Shown here in pieces: positions 9,250 to 22,144 of a stretch of DNA of 64,000 nt. The stretch's first letter is position 1. Each line of letters opens with the position of its first letter. The stretch lies in assembly GCA_030685235.1 (NCBI GenBank), contig MU839113.1:186001-250000 (forward strand), in the 5' to 3' direction. Position numbers and translations under genes: made by a program. The stretch is from Copromyces sp. CBS 386.78. Taxonomy: Eukaryota; Ascomycota; Sordariomycetes; Sordariales; Sordariaceae. Under the pieces are notes generated by a model that was not told the DNA's origin, did no database searches, and saw only the letters and a program-made list of their open reading frames with translations.

Positions 9250-12031
9250 CGTGAAGGGCGAATGGGATGGGATGGGTTGTATACCTGGCCGTATGGATGA
9301 AGACGGAGAAAGGCTACGGAATCACATAGGTACAAACAAAGGAGTAAAATTCGGACTTGTACTTCATTTCAGTAGTCGTCTTCATCTCACGACACCGTAG
9401 TTGATGTGGAGTGTTTACGTGCTGTGATAAGTTCTCACACATTATGGCTCATTGATATATTTTAATGATTATCAGACCTAGAGGACGCACCGAGCTTGAG
9501 CAAATGCCGAATGTGACAAGGCGTTCGGAAGCGGCCAGTCAATACGCCGTGTCCCTCTTCCGTGTTCAACCCGGACGTCGGGACGGGGTTGCGGGGATGT
9601 GGGGCCGGTTTTGTGGAGAATACCGGACACCAACGCCGAAACGGCATGAAAGAGTGATGACTTTAAGATTCAAGAATGGAAGTCACTTATCGCAAGAAAG
9701 TCGGAAAGCGGGTAAAGTATCCATGCTTCGAAATTATTCGCAGGCGTAGATGGCAGGGAGACATCACATGGCGAGATCTGAGAAGCCGCTGCACCGCCCC
9801 AGCCCCCAACCGATGCGGCGATGCCCCGTCGCTTAAGTTAGTCATATTCGAACGTATCTGGACTATATCGTGGCTGATCTGCTCGGCTATCTTGCCAGTC
9901 ACGTCACTTAGTTCATGTTGAAGATATCGGAATGACGATTGGTATTTGGGATAGACTTGGATGCTAGATGGTTCGGAAGTCGAAAGCATAAGTTTCCGGA
10001 GAGTTTGAATCGCAAATGTGTCATGATATGATGGCAAGATTAAAGGCGATGAGACAAAGCCTCGGTGACCGTTTTAAGACCACCGATATCAGCCAAGCTG
10101 GTGGCTGCGTCATACATACTATACTGTGCTATCCAAGACCTCCGCGCCATGGTAGGTTTCGACGAGGGACTGAACGCTGGGAATGTTTGGTGGATCTGAT
10201 GGCCGCAGAAAACAGAAGATAGAGTTACAGCCACATGCTAAACCTTTACACCATCACCACCAGTCACCACTAAAATCTTTGGTGTCCACCAAATGGGTGG
10301 GTGTGCAATCTCGAAAGTTGGCTGCAGGCCAAGCCTGCCAAATGGGCGCTCCCGGAGGTTTTGTACCACCATAAGAACCTACAGGTAAGGCTTTCTAGCA
10401 CACGGGCAACACTGATTGGTTGGCAGAGGCAACGAGTTGTTCTTTTAGATAGGTTACCTTGCTAATGACAGGCAAGAGAGTGGCCAGATGAAGCTTGATG
10501 GGCAATGATAACGGATCTCAGCCGGAATAATCAGGGTCCAGCCCATCCCACGGCCCAAGTGTTGTTGTGTAACAGCTGGCGTTCTGGCAAGAGAACTGGG
10601 TTCATTCGTAGATGGGTCGATTTCACTGATGCCATAACAGGATGGACACGGGCTCAGAGACGGGAAGCAAGGCATATTCCAACCTGAAGTGGTCGACGAT
10701 ATGCAATGACGGGACGGTTCCAGGTAAAATTAGCTCAATCTTGCAGATGACGGAGATTTAAAGTGTTGGTGAAACCATTCCAGAAGCATTCCGCACATGG
10801 GGTAACATGACCACTTTCAAAGTCGACAGGGCGGTGCTCAACCTTTCATTGTGAATGTGGAGAGATCCGACGTTCCGTTGCGGGGATCGATTAGAATAAG
10901 CTTTTGGTGCCCCGATCCTGCGGGGAAATGTGCTGGATCAGGGCCAGCCCACTGGTCCAAATCGTTCCACCAAGAGCATAGAGAGGATCTTGGTGGCTTG
11001 AATATTGCTCTCGCACAGGTAGCCCAAATAGGAAAGGGTAGACGAGACACCAATGAGGTGAACCCCCAACTTCACCAACTTCACACTCACCCAATGCTTT
11101 CTGCTCCCACGGCGGATTGGTTCGACCTCTGCCTGAAGATATCAGCGCAACAATGATACCGTACCAGTCTAGCATGTCATGACCCGAGTGTGGAACTCAA
11201 TCACCGCCTACGGGGGCGCTCGCGGATGGGGCTTGTAGCCATCTCTCACTCTCTTTTCGACTTTATCAACCCGCGATGTCCTGACCTTCCGTGTCCCTGC
11301 CAAGTCTTCGGTGAGGCTGTGCGTGTATTGCTACTGAGCAGGCAAGGCAAACCCGCGCAGTGGTCCTCTTTTCACGTCCTCCCGTCCACACATCCCACGC
11401 CTAGAGCACCACTCACAGACTGCCGTCACACTCTCGCCTGGCACCTCCCATCTCATACGCATCGCCATAGCCATAGCCCTATGCACAAGCGATCAAACGA
11501 ACAGGCTTAGGCTCGGCATGGCTCGTCATACTGGCACCATCACCAAATCCATGTAAAAGGCTGCCAGTCTCGAGACGAGACTCCTCATTATACATATCTT
11601 TCTTCGAGGCCTCCTTCAAAGCCGACCTTGACCTATTCCAGCAAGTTAAGTAAGGACTCCCCGTTGACCGGATCCCTTCTTGCATCGGCAGGTCCGTCTT
11701 GTCCCACCTTATTCGACAGGCAGCGAACCAGGACGACTTGCTCGACATATCGACCTTCCTCTTTGATACAGAGCACATCCAATCTTCAGTACGCCTACCT
11801 GAACGCCTTTCTTACTAGTCGGGGAATGTGCTCCGGTCTACCTTGGAGCAACTGTACAGGCTATAGTACCTTTCCAGATTCGGACACAACCGTGGCGTCG
11901 AGCTGCCTTTGGCTATTGCTCTACCATCTGCGCCCTACCCAAGCTGAACACCAAGGCCCCGGCCTATTCGTCGAGGTCCCTTGATTGATCAAACCTACTG
12001 AATCTAGTGCGGCCCCTCGGAAGTCGTGAAC
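9250..12031. other. Gene-free interval between KTI12 and the Zn2Cys6 regulator
   Basis: Over 2.7 kb the longest open frames are about 118 codons, overlap on both strands and match no family I know. No tRNA-like cloverleaf or repeat element was seen. The distal part is presumably the promoter and leader of the transcription factor. Confidence 0.55.
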
Positions 12032-14274
12032 ATGGTATTCTGCGGGAAGCCAAGCAAAGGGTGCTCTGTGTGCCGGAAACGTAAGATTCGCGTAAGTCAC
12101 CACTTTTGGCAGCTCCTTCACACCTTGACTGTTATCCATATTCCCGTATCATATCATATATACCCAAGTGGTGACCACCGCCCCCATCAGGCTTGCTCTA
12201 GTCTCATGTAATGCACATGTACAGAACATATGGGCTAACATGAAGCCAGTGCGATCAAAGAGCACCGGGCTGTGGCCAATGTGAAAAGAGAAAAGAGGAG
12301 TGTCCTGGGTATCGAAATATCGTTGATTTGATGTTTCGAGATGAGAGCAACCATGTCAGGGAAAAGGCTCGAAGACGTCGCCGTCTCAGCGTCAAGGCGC
12401 CAAGATCTCCGAGTTCCACGAGCAGATGCTCAACAACACCAGAGTCTCGGCAAGCATCACTCTCGCTTCTGGTTCCAAGTCCCATTAGGCCCACGAGCCC
12501 GACGCCCGAAGCTGCTTCGTCGGAAGATGAAGACAGTCCACCGATGTCTCCCGATTCGGGAAGCTGGCCAGTTACTCCGGCAGTTGCCCTATTGTATGAC
12601 CTCTCCCCAAGTTGTCAGCAGCAAGGCATTGCTTATTTCTTTTCACGATACGTATCCGTCGAAGAGACGACCTGTCACCACAATTTCAGCTTTGTCTTTG
12701 ACGTGTGGAAACCTGCATCAGTGGCCCAGGACCGGCAAGTAGACGGCGTTCTTGCCAGTATGACGGCCGTTGGGCTGGTTGGTCTCGCAGGCGTCACTCG
12801 ATCACCGGATATGATGGAAGCCGCTTGGAAGTCTTATGGCACCGCCCTTCGCTTGACTAACCACGCTTTAGAGACGCCTATCGAAGCTGTCAAAGACACT
12901 ACGATGCTCTCGGTACTGATCCTCGGCCTTTTTGAGCTGATAGCTGAGCATCCTTCTCGCATGCGGACCGTCGAAGCTTTTCAAGAACACATTAACGGCG
13001 CAGTAGCTCTCGCAAAACTGCGAGGAACAGCGCAATTCGAGACGAAAGCAGGGGTCAAAATGTTCTCAATGCTTTGCCAACGGGTTATGTTAAGCTGTCT
13101 GCAGTCCAGAGAGCCCATGCCAATGCCGCGACCACTGATCGACTTGTGGCATGCAATGCCTCAACCCATACAACTCAAGGGATACGGAGGCCTTACACTC
13201 TCTGCGTTACCACTCATGCACGACTTCCTACAAGTGCGCGCCGACATGCTGAGCGGGGCCTTGGTAGATTCGGATAGCATCCTTGCTCATCTTTTCAATA
13301 TCGACGAGGGATTCGAACAGCTATCCGCCCAGTTCTCGCCAAACTTAAAATGCAAAAGCTTCCGACTGACGAGACACCATCCAGCGGTGCTGAACGGAGT
13401 CTGCAATGTCTACCCTACACTATGGGATGCTACATTGTGGAACAGTCTCCGTATGCTCAGGATGCTTTTGTTGGAGACGATTATTTGGGAGATCCAACAG
13501 CTTTCGCGAGGGCTCTGCCTCAAGGCAACATGCGGCCCCTACGCAGATCAGTTCAAAAGCTCAAAGCGCAAGTTGATGGAGATGCTGGAGGCAATTTGCG
13601 GCAGTGTGCCCCAACTGCTTGGGCTCGTGGATCCCACAGACGGTAGTGTCGACAACTCATGCTCAACGCCAATATCGAGTGTCGAAGTCCGCGAAACCCC
13701 CAGTCCACCAACGTCTCCATCGGCCCGGTCATCTGATTCCGGCGGTAGCAGTCAGAGTCCTCTGGACCCGACTAGGGCTCACTGCGCGAACCTCACCATC
13801 CTCCATCCGGTAACACCCGCTTCAGCAGACGCAGAAGAGGAGGCCAGCCGCTTTGTGCTTTTGATATCAGCCACGAGCCCGGTGGTTTGGCCATTGTACA
13901 TGGTCGGCATGTCATCGGTGTGCACGGGGGAGGTGAAGAGTTATGTCGTAGGTAGACTACGGACACTGTACATGGAGACGGGGGTTAAGCAAGCGGATGC
14001 CGTGGCTAACCTGCTTGAGGAACACGATACCATGGATGGGGATGATGGAAATGGGGATGGCCCCGAAGAACACGCATTATGGTTGCCGGGACTAGTGATT
14101 GGATACGATTGGATGAACACGGGTGAAATGGAGGATATGCCGCTGCATCTGAGGGTGGTGCAACAACAACATGAGCTGTTCCACGAAAGACTTCGACAAG
14201 AGCAGTTCTATCATGGTGGGCCGGTAATGATGGAGGATGGGATGAAAGGAATGACAAATCCTCAGCTGATCTGA
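12032..14274 (+). CDS. Zn2Cys6 (fungal C6) transcription factor
   Basis: Two coding exons, 12032-12091 and 12250-14274, flank a 158-bp intron (donor GTAAGT, acceptor CCAG); 694 residues. The first exon encodes 20 residues holding the first two zinc cysteines, and exon 2 supplies the other four. The joined cluster is C11-X2-C14-X6-C21-X6-C28-X2-C31-X6-C38 with the basic stretch RKRKIR, a complete GAL4-type DNA-binding cluster. A Ser/Pro-rich linker follows (to about residue 120), then a long helical region resembling the fungal-specific regulatory domain of C6 factors, a second Ser/Thr/Pro-rich segment around residues 465-510, and an acidic Asp/Glu/Gly stretch near residue 605 that could help activation. 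Nuclear location is expected from the family. The regulated pathway cannot be inferred: the neighbours are housekeeping genes. Confidence 0.92.
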
Positions 14275-14713
14275 CACACGAGGAGGACCTGCGAATTTTG
14301 GGTTACAATTCAAACCGGAAATGGAGAACGTGGGTGTACGATACCGATATTCACTGAGCGGAAAGGGATAGGCCGAAGTGTCTGTGGACGATAAGATACC
14401 ACACCGTTGCTACGGGTTAATGCGACCAAGGAAGGGGCAACTACAACACACCAAACGACTAAACAAATGTACAAAGTCAAGAATATGATACCAAAGACAT
14501 GGGAGAACATAAAGGAGCTATAGGGGGGTATATGTTTTCCGGTGCGCAATTTTCCCTGTACTTGGTGCAATATTTTCTCTCTCTACCAAACTCCTGATGT
14601 AAACAAACAAACATTTTATGCCACAACCCAGTTTCCAACCGGGGCCCAGCCCAACTCCAAAGTCGTTATAGTGTGCTCAACAAACGAATTCTTTTTGACT
14701 CCAGTCCACAAAA
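14275..14713. other. Shared 3' region of convergent TF and cyclophilin genes
   Basis: The transcription factor ends at 14274 and the cyclophilin gene ends at 14714 on the other strand, leaving 439 bp for two 3' UTRs. No gene or notable repeat is visible. Confidence 0.6.
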
Positions 14714-16486
14714 TCACCACCCATCAAAATTCCCAAACCCTCCCATCTTGGCCTTTTTCCTCACCGGCTCCTCCCACGTATCAGCAACCTCTGCCTCTTC
14801 TTCCGGTTTCCTCGTCGTCGCTTTCTTGGCAGCCCCAACATCCAAATACTTTCCCACCTTGGGGCCCCCTTCCTTACCATCTTGCCCCTGCCCTTCCACC
14901 GTCCCATCAGCCCTTATCCTCTTCCCCGTCCACGTCGTCCGATCATCCTCGGTGCCTCCCCGTCTCGCCACCTCCTTTTTCCTCTCCTCCGCGCCCTCTT
15001 TCTCCTTTTTCTCCTTTAACCACTCCGCAAACGGGTCGATCAAGACAACCACATCCTTGATGACAATCTTGTTGAGTGGTCGATCCGACCCGTCGGTAGC
15101 CACGTTCTCCATGGCCGTTAGCGTGGTATCCAGCCCCTCGATGACTTTGGCGAAGATGGTATGCTTCCTGTCCAGATGGGAAGCAGGGCGGTATGTGATG
15201 AAGAACTGCGACGAATTGGTATTTTTGCCCTTATTCGCCATCGACACTATGCCGCGGGCGGAGTGCGTCATGGGTCCCTCGAGTTCATCTTCAAAGTTCT
15301 TGCCCCATATTGATGCACCGCCGCGACCGGTGCCGGAGGGGTCGCCGCCTTGGATCATGAAGTTGCGGATGGAGCGGTGGAAGGCGACGTCTTTGTAGTA
15401 GCCCTTTTCGGAAAGGCGGAGGAAGTTCCAGACGGCTTTGGGGGCGAATTCGGGGAGGAGTTCCAGGGTCAAAGGGCCGAGGTTGGTGTCCATCCGCACG
15501 TAGCCTTTGATTTTGATACGGTGCGAGGGCTTGAGGAGGTATTGCTCGTCGGACAAGAGGGCGAGGGAGCCCGAGGTTGAGGGGGTCAGACCCGTGGAGG
15601 TGAAGGAGGCGGCGGTCAGACCGGTTGTGTACGTAGCCGCGTTGGCGGGGCGTTTGCGATCTTGGATTAGGGATTGGCGGGGGGCATTCGAGTTGTTGGT
15701 GTTGGAGGTGGAATTGGAAGTGCTGGTGAGGGCTTGGGTGAGACGGTTGACGTCGGCGCCGCCGGCTTGTCGGGCTGCGCGGGCGCGCTCGACGGCTTCC
15801 TTGGCGCGGAGAACCTTCTCGCCTACGCGGCCGAGGGCTTCGATGTTGACGCTACCGCCCTTGCGCTCTTCTTCCTGTTCCTTGGTGAGAATGGCTTCCT
15901 GGCCGTCTTGGAGGTATTTGAACTGGCTGAGGTCGCGGCTGGCGGAGACGTTCTGGGGGTCTTGGAGGGTGATGATGTCTTTGCGGCCGAACTCTTGGTC
16001 GTCAACCAGGTCGCGCCACATCTTGGCCTTGATGTTCATGCGCTCGACCGTTTCCCAGGCGAAGACGTTGGCGTAGGAGCCATGGCGGATGGCGACGATG
16101 TGGGTGTTGTCGGTAAAGACTTTGAAGGTGACGGGATCGATGAGGTCGCCCTTGTTCTCGTCCGAGTCGGTGGTGTCGCCGTTGCGCGCAAAGTTGAGCT
16201 TGATCAGATCCTTGGCCGAGAGCGGTTCGCCGTTGACGGGGTTCGTCTTGTGCTTTTCGAGCCATGCGCCGATGACTTCGACGTCGAAGATGGTGCCGTC
16301 GGGGGTGCAGACGGGGTTCTTGAAGGGTTGGAGACTGGCGGCGCAGAAGTTGAAGGGAAGCTTCTTAAAGTTGGCACCGCGCCGTTGGGCACGCGCGCCG
16401 GCATTGACACCGCTACTGGCGCCGTAGGCGTCCGAGGACGACCACTCGGAGTGGGTGATGTATAGTTTATCGGTTCCTTTGCCCAT
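14714..16486 (-). CDS. cyp8: U-box cyclophilin, PPIL2/Cyp8 type (peptidyl-prolyl isomerase and probable E3 ligase)
   Basis: Single exon, 590 residues. An N-terminal U-box lies at about residues 40-105 (LPFNFCAASLQPFKNPVC, then GAWLEKHKTNPVNGEPL). A linker region follows, then a cyclophilin domain at about 328-485 with the active-site arginine in AFHRSIRNFMIQGGDPSGTG (R371) and NSSQFFIT. The residue matching the cyclosporin-contacting Trp of human CypA is His (about 437, in ASHLDRKHT), so drug binding is probably weak, as in other PPIL2 proteins. The basic C-terminus has nuclear-localisation-like stretches. Family members act in the nucleus with the spliceosome and have ubiquitin-ligase activity in vitro. 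The start at 16486 matches the family N-terminus MGKGTDKLYITHSEW; an in-frame start further up at 16585 would add 33 unrelated residues. Confidence 0.95.
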   Translation of the reverse strand: MGKGTDKLYITHSEWSSSDAYGASSGVNAGARAQRRGANFKKLPFNFCAASLQPFKNPVCTPDGTIFDVEVIGAWLEKHKTNPVNGEPLSAKDLIKLNFARNGDTTDSDENKGDLIDPVTFKVFTDNTHIVAIRHGSYANVFAWETVERMNIKAKMWRDLVDDQEFGRKDIITLQDPQNVSASRDLSQFKYLQDGQEAILTKEQEEERKGGSVNIEALGRVGEKVLRAKEAVERARAARQAGGADVNRLTQALTSTSNSTSNTNNSNAPRQSLIQDRKRPANAATYTTGLTAASFTSTGLTPSTSGSLALLSDEQYLLKPSHRIKIKGYVRMDTNLGPLTLELLPEFAPKAVWNFLRLSEKGYYKDVAFHRSIRNFMIQGGDPSGTGRGGASIWGKNFEDELEGPMTHSARGIVSMANKGKNTNSSQFFITYRPASHLDRKHTIFAKVIEGLDTTLTAMENVATDGSDRPLNKIVIKDVVVLIDPFAEWLKEKKEKEGAEERKKEVARRGGTEDDRTTWTGKRIRADGTVEGQGQDGKEGGPKVGKYLDVGAAKKATTRKPEEEAEVADTWEEPVRKKAKMGGFGNFDGW

Positions 16487-17172
16487 CTTGTCGAGCCGGC
16501 GGGTTGAAGATGGCTGTAAGTTGGTGTTTGCGACAAAGTCTAGAACTTGGGAACAAAGTCCAGATCCCGGTCCCTTAGCTTTCACTACCTAGTCCCACAG
16601 GTCTTAAGGTATCTTATCCGCCTGCATGACATGACATACCTGCTAAGCTTCGTCAGCCGCCCCACACCGAGAAGTCGGAACAGCGCTGGCGTTGGCCATT
16701 GAGGTGCCCGTTTTGCGCCAGTTTTAGAAGCAACTAACAGGGGACTCGGCCAGTGTGAGCGATAGAGGCAGGTACTGTGCTCATATTAATTGCAAGGCTG
16801 TGCTACCTACACTTGGAGGAGCTACAGGAACATGTTGGATTGATCGACTCGCAAGCTCCACGACAAGGCAACTTTGTCCTCTTCCACCTTCTCGGACTCC
16901 CTTTTTCAAGTTTCAACCATCGACGCCCTAGTTCGTCCCACGAGCTATCAACGTCACAACCAAGGGCTTCCCGCATACGTAACCGAGAATAGCATGTTTC
17001 GCGACCGAGTCCCGTCCTCCTCCCCTTGATCCATCTCTTCCGGAGACCCCAGGAATAGCAGCAACCTCGGGGGCACTGCTGAACGACCGAACGAAGCATC
17101 TTTACAAACCCTCCATCAATATATCCTACAACACACCACGGCTGAGGACCGACACCGTCTCGAACAACTACA
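16487..17172. other. Divergent upstream region, cyclophilin / PTM1-like gene
   Basis: This 686-bp stretch separates two divergent starts. No gene is seen; it should contain both promoters and leaders. The part nearest the PTM1-like ATG is C/T- and A-rich, typical of a fungal 5' leader. Confidence 0.55.
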
Positions 17173-18982
17173 ATGAGGAGCTGGGCGTATGCCTTCTTCC
17201 TCCTGGTGCTGGCCGCTTGGACGGCACAGGCCCTGGAGGTCAAGCTAGTAAGTGGCAGGCTACACGCACATCATCAGTCCTACCATAGCAAGTGCTGACA
17301 GGTCGTCCCCAATGGCAGGACGAAACCGAAGAGAACCGGCAACGATGCGCGGGCATGTACAGTAAAGAGACATGGTCTGGCCCCGTCAATCCCTTCATCA
17401 GTGTCAAGTTTACCGACCTTGGCTCCGACGCTGGCGACGATCCTATCGTCAGTCTCCTTATTTTCGAGTGGCAGGACTCGGATCTTATTGGTGTTCTTCC
17501 CGAGGGCGCCGACCGTAGGGTTGGTATCTGCGAGCCCAAGTATGTCGCCGCCGGATACTGCAACACCACGAACGTGGGAGAGTACATCCTCGCACCCAAC
17601 GCCACTGCGCAATCCAAGAACATTGTCTTCACCGACGCCATCCATCTCAAGAAATCGACCCCAGTCAAGTACCACATCAAGAACACTGGTTACTACTGCG
17701 TGCTCACGGACAGGTACACGGCCGATAAGTACGAGGCCCTGGTCGAGTTCCGGAACGCCTATGGAGAGCTCCCCGCTACACAGATCCCCAAGCTGCCATT
17801 CTATGGCGGCATCACCATCTTGTATGCCCTGGTTTTGGCCTTCTGGGGCTTCCTCTACTTCCAGCACCGTTCGGATATCTTGGCTGTGCAGAATTACATT
17901 ACAGCTATCCTTATCTTCCTCCCCATTGAAATGTTGATGACATGGGGTTTCTATGGTAGGTTTTGCTTATTAGCAGCTCGGCCCATTCTTCCTAGATAAT
18001 CGCTAACCGCCGTTGGCCTTTAGACTTCCTCAACCGCCACGGCTCGAACCTCGGCTCCCGCGCCCTACTCATTGTGGTAGCCATCCTCAACGCCGCGCGC
18101 AACTCCTTCTCCTTCTTTCTCCTCCTGATTGTGTGCATGGGCTACGGCGTCGTCAAACACACACTCGGCCGCACCATGATCTACGTCCGCTGGCTCGCCA
18201 TCGCACATTTCGTCTTCGGTATCGTCTACGCCATGACCGGTCTTCTTGTCAACCCAGACAGCGCCAGCCCCTTCGTTCTACTCATCATCCTCCCTCTGGC
18301 GGGTACCCTGACGGCCTTTTATGTGTGGACGCTCAACTCGCTTAGCTGGACGCTCAAGGACCTCAAGGAGCGCAAGCAGCACGTCAAGGAGGGCATGTAC
18401 AGGAAGCTGTGGTGGTGCATCCTCATCTCCATCCTCGTTATCTTTGGCTTCTTCTTCTGGAACAGCTTCGAGTTTTCTCAAGTCAGCGACCCCGGTTACG
18501 TTCCCTTCCACTGGAAGAGCAGATGGTTCATCCTCGACGGCTGGCCGAACCTTGTTTACTTTGCCGATGTCGCTTTCATTGCGTACGTGTGGCGGCCGAC
18601 AGCGAACAACAAGCGATTTGCCATGAGTGACGAAATTGCCCAGGATGACGACGGCACTATTGAATTTTCGAACTTGGATATCGGTGCGCCGGATGATAGC
18701 GATGACGAGGAGGCCCAGGTTGGCATGAAGGGAAAGAAGAACCAGAGTGAAAATGCGGGCTCGGGTTTGGTTGCCGGCGCTAGTCTGCAGCAACAGTCAC
18801 GAAATCTGGCAGGACCAAGCAGCTCCTCCCAGCAGCAGCAACAACAACAACAGAGGAGACCTAGCCCTCATCGGGACTCTATCGACGGTGAGACCATCTT
18901 TGCGGTCGGCGAGGATGGTGACAAGTTCTCGTCTGACGAGGATAGCGACGAGGAGGGTAATTTGGTGAAAGCCAAGAAGTAA
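17173..18982 (+). CDS. ptm1: PTM1-like GOST-family seven-transmembrane protein
   Basis: Three coding exons: 17173-17247, 17319-17955 and 18024-18982, with introns of 71 and 68 bp; 556 residues. Exon 1 encodes a signal peptide (MRSWAYAFFLLVLAAWTAQA). A luminal domain of about 180 residues with several cysteines follows, then seven hydrophobic segments starting at about residue 195 (GGITILYALVLAFWGFLYF). The segment LVYFADVAFIAYVWRPT closes the membrane part, followed by a cytosolic tail rich in Asp/Glu and Ser with a polyglutamine run. This matches the GOST/LUSTR family (yeast Ptm1, animal GPR107/108), which acts in Golgi and endosome trafficking. The second intron splits an Asp codon (FY|DFLNRHG), confirming the joins. 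The second-exon acceptor at GGCAG, not the nearer ACAG, is needed to keep the frame. Confidence 0.93.
18830..18853 (+). repeat. CAG/CAA polyglutamine tract in the PTM1-like tail
   Basis: Eight glutamine codons in a row, mixed CAG and CAA, in the cytosolic acidic tail. Such tracts commonly vary between strains. Confidence 0.7.
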
Positions 18983-19489
18983 AGGGCTCAGGGATATTTA
19001 ATCACAGGGATCATTAGAATAACTTTGACGAGTCTAATTTTGTTGACGAGAAACATCCCAAGAAAGTGTACTGTCGGTTTGTGGCCGAGGCAACCTGGCC
19101 GTGTATCATATGTTTTATTTTCCTTGGTTTCATACATGTTCTGGACGGCGTTTGTTGGATGCCTGCATTTTCTTCCACCATCTTACTCACTTTCTCAGAA
19201 TTCACTTTGTCATTTAGAGATCAAGATCGGTACAATCAAACTACGTAGGCTGGGCGAGGCCAAGTGGGCGAAAAATGATAGCATATTCCGTTTCCTTTGC
19301 GTACAACAGCAGATATGAAACTCTTTGCAACTATGGTACAAGCTGACCTAGCTGGGTTTAAGGACACAACTGAGTATATCTTCGCTGGAACGGGGGCGAT
19401 GTGGATGTCTTGCGTCAGGCAAGTTGGAACCAGGAAACAAGCAAGCTGTTACAGGTTTACCTACGTGACAAAATCAGACGGTTGGCTGG
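18983..19489. other. Shared 3' region of the PTM1-like gene and the orphan gene
   Basis: These 507 bp lie between two convergent stop codons. No open frame or structure worth calling is seen apart from AT-rich 3'-UTR-like sequence. Confidence 0.55.
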
Positions 19490-22113
19490 CTAATACTCAT
19501 TCATCATTGACTCTCGAACAAGATCTACAAGCGGGTAACTATCCTCATCCTCATCATTATCCTCATCCTGTCTCTCATCACCTACATCCTCATCACCATC
19601 ATCGCCATCACCCAAGAGCCTCAGAATATCCTCCTCATCACTAGAACCAGTCATAACCTCCAACAACTCATCAGCCAGTAACCGTTCGTTTCTCTCACCC
19701 TCCCAGTCCTCTTCCTCCTTATGTTTCTCCTCAAGTACAAAAGAAGAATTAATCTCGGCCAGTTGTTGACGAGTCAGTTTCTTCCGACGAGTTCTACCGC
19801 CTGCTGCTGGCTTTGCAGTTACTGGTACTGGTGACCTAGTGGTAGCAATCCCGGTAGCCGTATCCTTACTGCTCGTACCCCTTTTTCGTTGGCCCTGCCC
19901 CTGCTGCTGGCCAGACTGTAGGCTAGCAACCCACTCGGGGATATTCTTTGACGACCGCTTCTCACCATGTTGGTCCATGGAGGTTTCCTTTCTTCTTCTT
20001 CTTCTTTCGGTTTCACCCCTCCACTTCCGGAAGGTGTTTTGCCTAATGACTTTTGCGGCCTGAAAGTCGGACGGTTGGGCTTCCTTGGTCCAGAAGTCGT
20101 AAAGGCGGTGACGGCGGCGGGCGAAGTACTCGGCGGGTGTGGGGGGGGAATGATTTTCGGGGTCGGAGTCTGAGTCAGAGGTGTAGGGGTCTTGGCCTGG
20201 GCTTAATGCTGCTTGTGGTTGTGACTCATCATCTGGCTCATCGCTTTCCTCTTTCTCTTCTGGTTCTGATGGTCCTTCCGCTCTCTTCTCACACCCACCC
20301 CCCTCCCCCCTCCCCATCCTCCTCCTCCACCTCTCCAACATTAAATCCATCTCCCTCTTCTCATGCGCCTGCCTCTTCTTCTCAAACCTCTCCATCTTCT
20401 TCCTCCTCCGTAACTCCACCACATCCGCACTCAAAAGCTCCAACCCCTTTCTCCGCCAACTAGGCAACGCAAACTGCTTTTGCACATCGTCCTGTGTCAG
20501 GGACCCTCCGGGCCGCGCTTCGAGGGGCAAGTAACCCTCCACCGCTGTCAACGCCTCCTTTTTCCGGGTTTCCGTCTCCTCGTAACTCAAAATGACATCC
20601 AAGACTTGGGTCCGCACGATCTGGAGTAACGCCTCCTCTTTCCCTTCTCCTTCTAACCCCGTGCTTCTGACGTACGCAATAAACGGTACCTCCTCGTTGA
20701 TAAACCGCTTCATCCGTCCTACCCCTCTCTTCTCAGGATCAATCAGATCCATAACATCCTCCCTCCCCACCTCCACAGCCGTCACGGCCGCATAAAGGGG
20801 AAACCCCCTCCACTCCTTTCTATCAAATTCTTTCCTACTACTTCTTTTCACTTCCACTTGTCCTGTCTTCTCCTCCTCCTCTTCCTCCTCCTCCTCCATT
20901 TCCAGTTCCTTTTCCTCCTTTACCCATCCGTCTTCTTTCAAATTCCAAATACATTTCTCTCTTTTCCTCCCCAGTAGTAGTACGTCGTCATGCTCATGCT
21001 CGTCATGCTCATGCTCTTTTGGGTCTTCTTCTTCTTTCCGAGTATGAGGAGGTGGGGGGAGGAGGCAGAAACGGCCACCAAGGCTACGTTTCATGATGAT
21101 GGGGCTGTCAGAACCGAAGAGATCTGATGCTTGCTCTGGTGGTGTGGGCGGTGGGAGAGGTAACTCTGGGTCAAGTTTGACTGGGGGTGATGATGGGAGT
21201 GAGGAGGGCGTGAGGAACGGGGAGGTGGTAGAGGTAGAATTTGTCGACTTGATGGACTTGACGGATCTTTTCGAGAAGGAAGTTTTTGAAGAGACGTTGG
21301 ACTTGGCGTCGTCAGAATCGGAATCGGAATCAGAGGCGTCAGGATCGGGGTTGCTCTCGTCATCTGTGCTGGCATCGCCGCCCTCTTTGGCATCATAATC
21401 GCCTAACTCGGGTGGTGAGGTCCAGTTTTTTAGTCCTGGTTTCGCCGTGGAGAATCTGAATTTCGCAGACTTCCCAGACTGGCCAGACTTTCTTCCAAAT
21501 CTTCTCCTCAAAGTAGGAGACCCTTCCACATCCTCATCCTCAGATTCGCTCTTCAACATATTAGCCCTCCTCATCCGTAGTGCCCTGATCCGTCGTGCCC
21601 TGGCCACAAGTGGTGACTCTGAAGACCCCTTGTTTTCATCTGCATCATTGCCACCAGCCATATCACCACCAACACCCTCCTCCCTCTTCCAAAAAACCCC
21701 ACCCATCATCCACTCCTCCAACCCTTTTATCCCTTCCCCTTCCCCTTCCCCATCCGTCTCTACCGTCTCTACCGCCTCCTCTACCGCCCTCTCCCTTAAA
21801 ACGCACCACTCAACCCCATCCCTCACACACCTCGAACACCTCGTCTGTAATCCCGGTATGGGAAGAGGAACGTCCTGTTTGCGGATATAGTGCATGTACC
21901 ACCACAGCAGCAGCGGCGGTTTTCTTTTGGGCTGTTCTCGTGGGCGGTGGTCTAGCAAGTTGAGGAGGGAGCATCGCGGGGAGGAGACAAGGCGGCAGTG
22001 CAGGCAGGGGAGCGAGGGAGTGTAGGGGTTCAGGTCTATGTCTGTGGGGGAGGGTTGTAAATGGGGAGGAAGTGGTGGTTTGCGGGTTGGGAGAAGTGGG
22101 AGAGTTTGGGGAG

Positions 22114-22144
<31 letters not shown>

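Noticed and set aside
15674..16465. 263-codon plus-strand frame opposite the cyclophilin gene
   Set aside because: Shadow of the cyclophilin coding sequence, Val/Asp/Gly-rich and without a recognisable domain.
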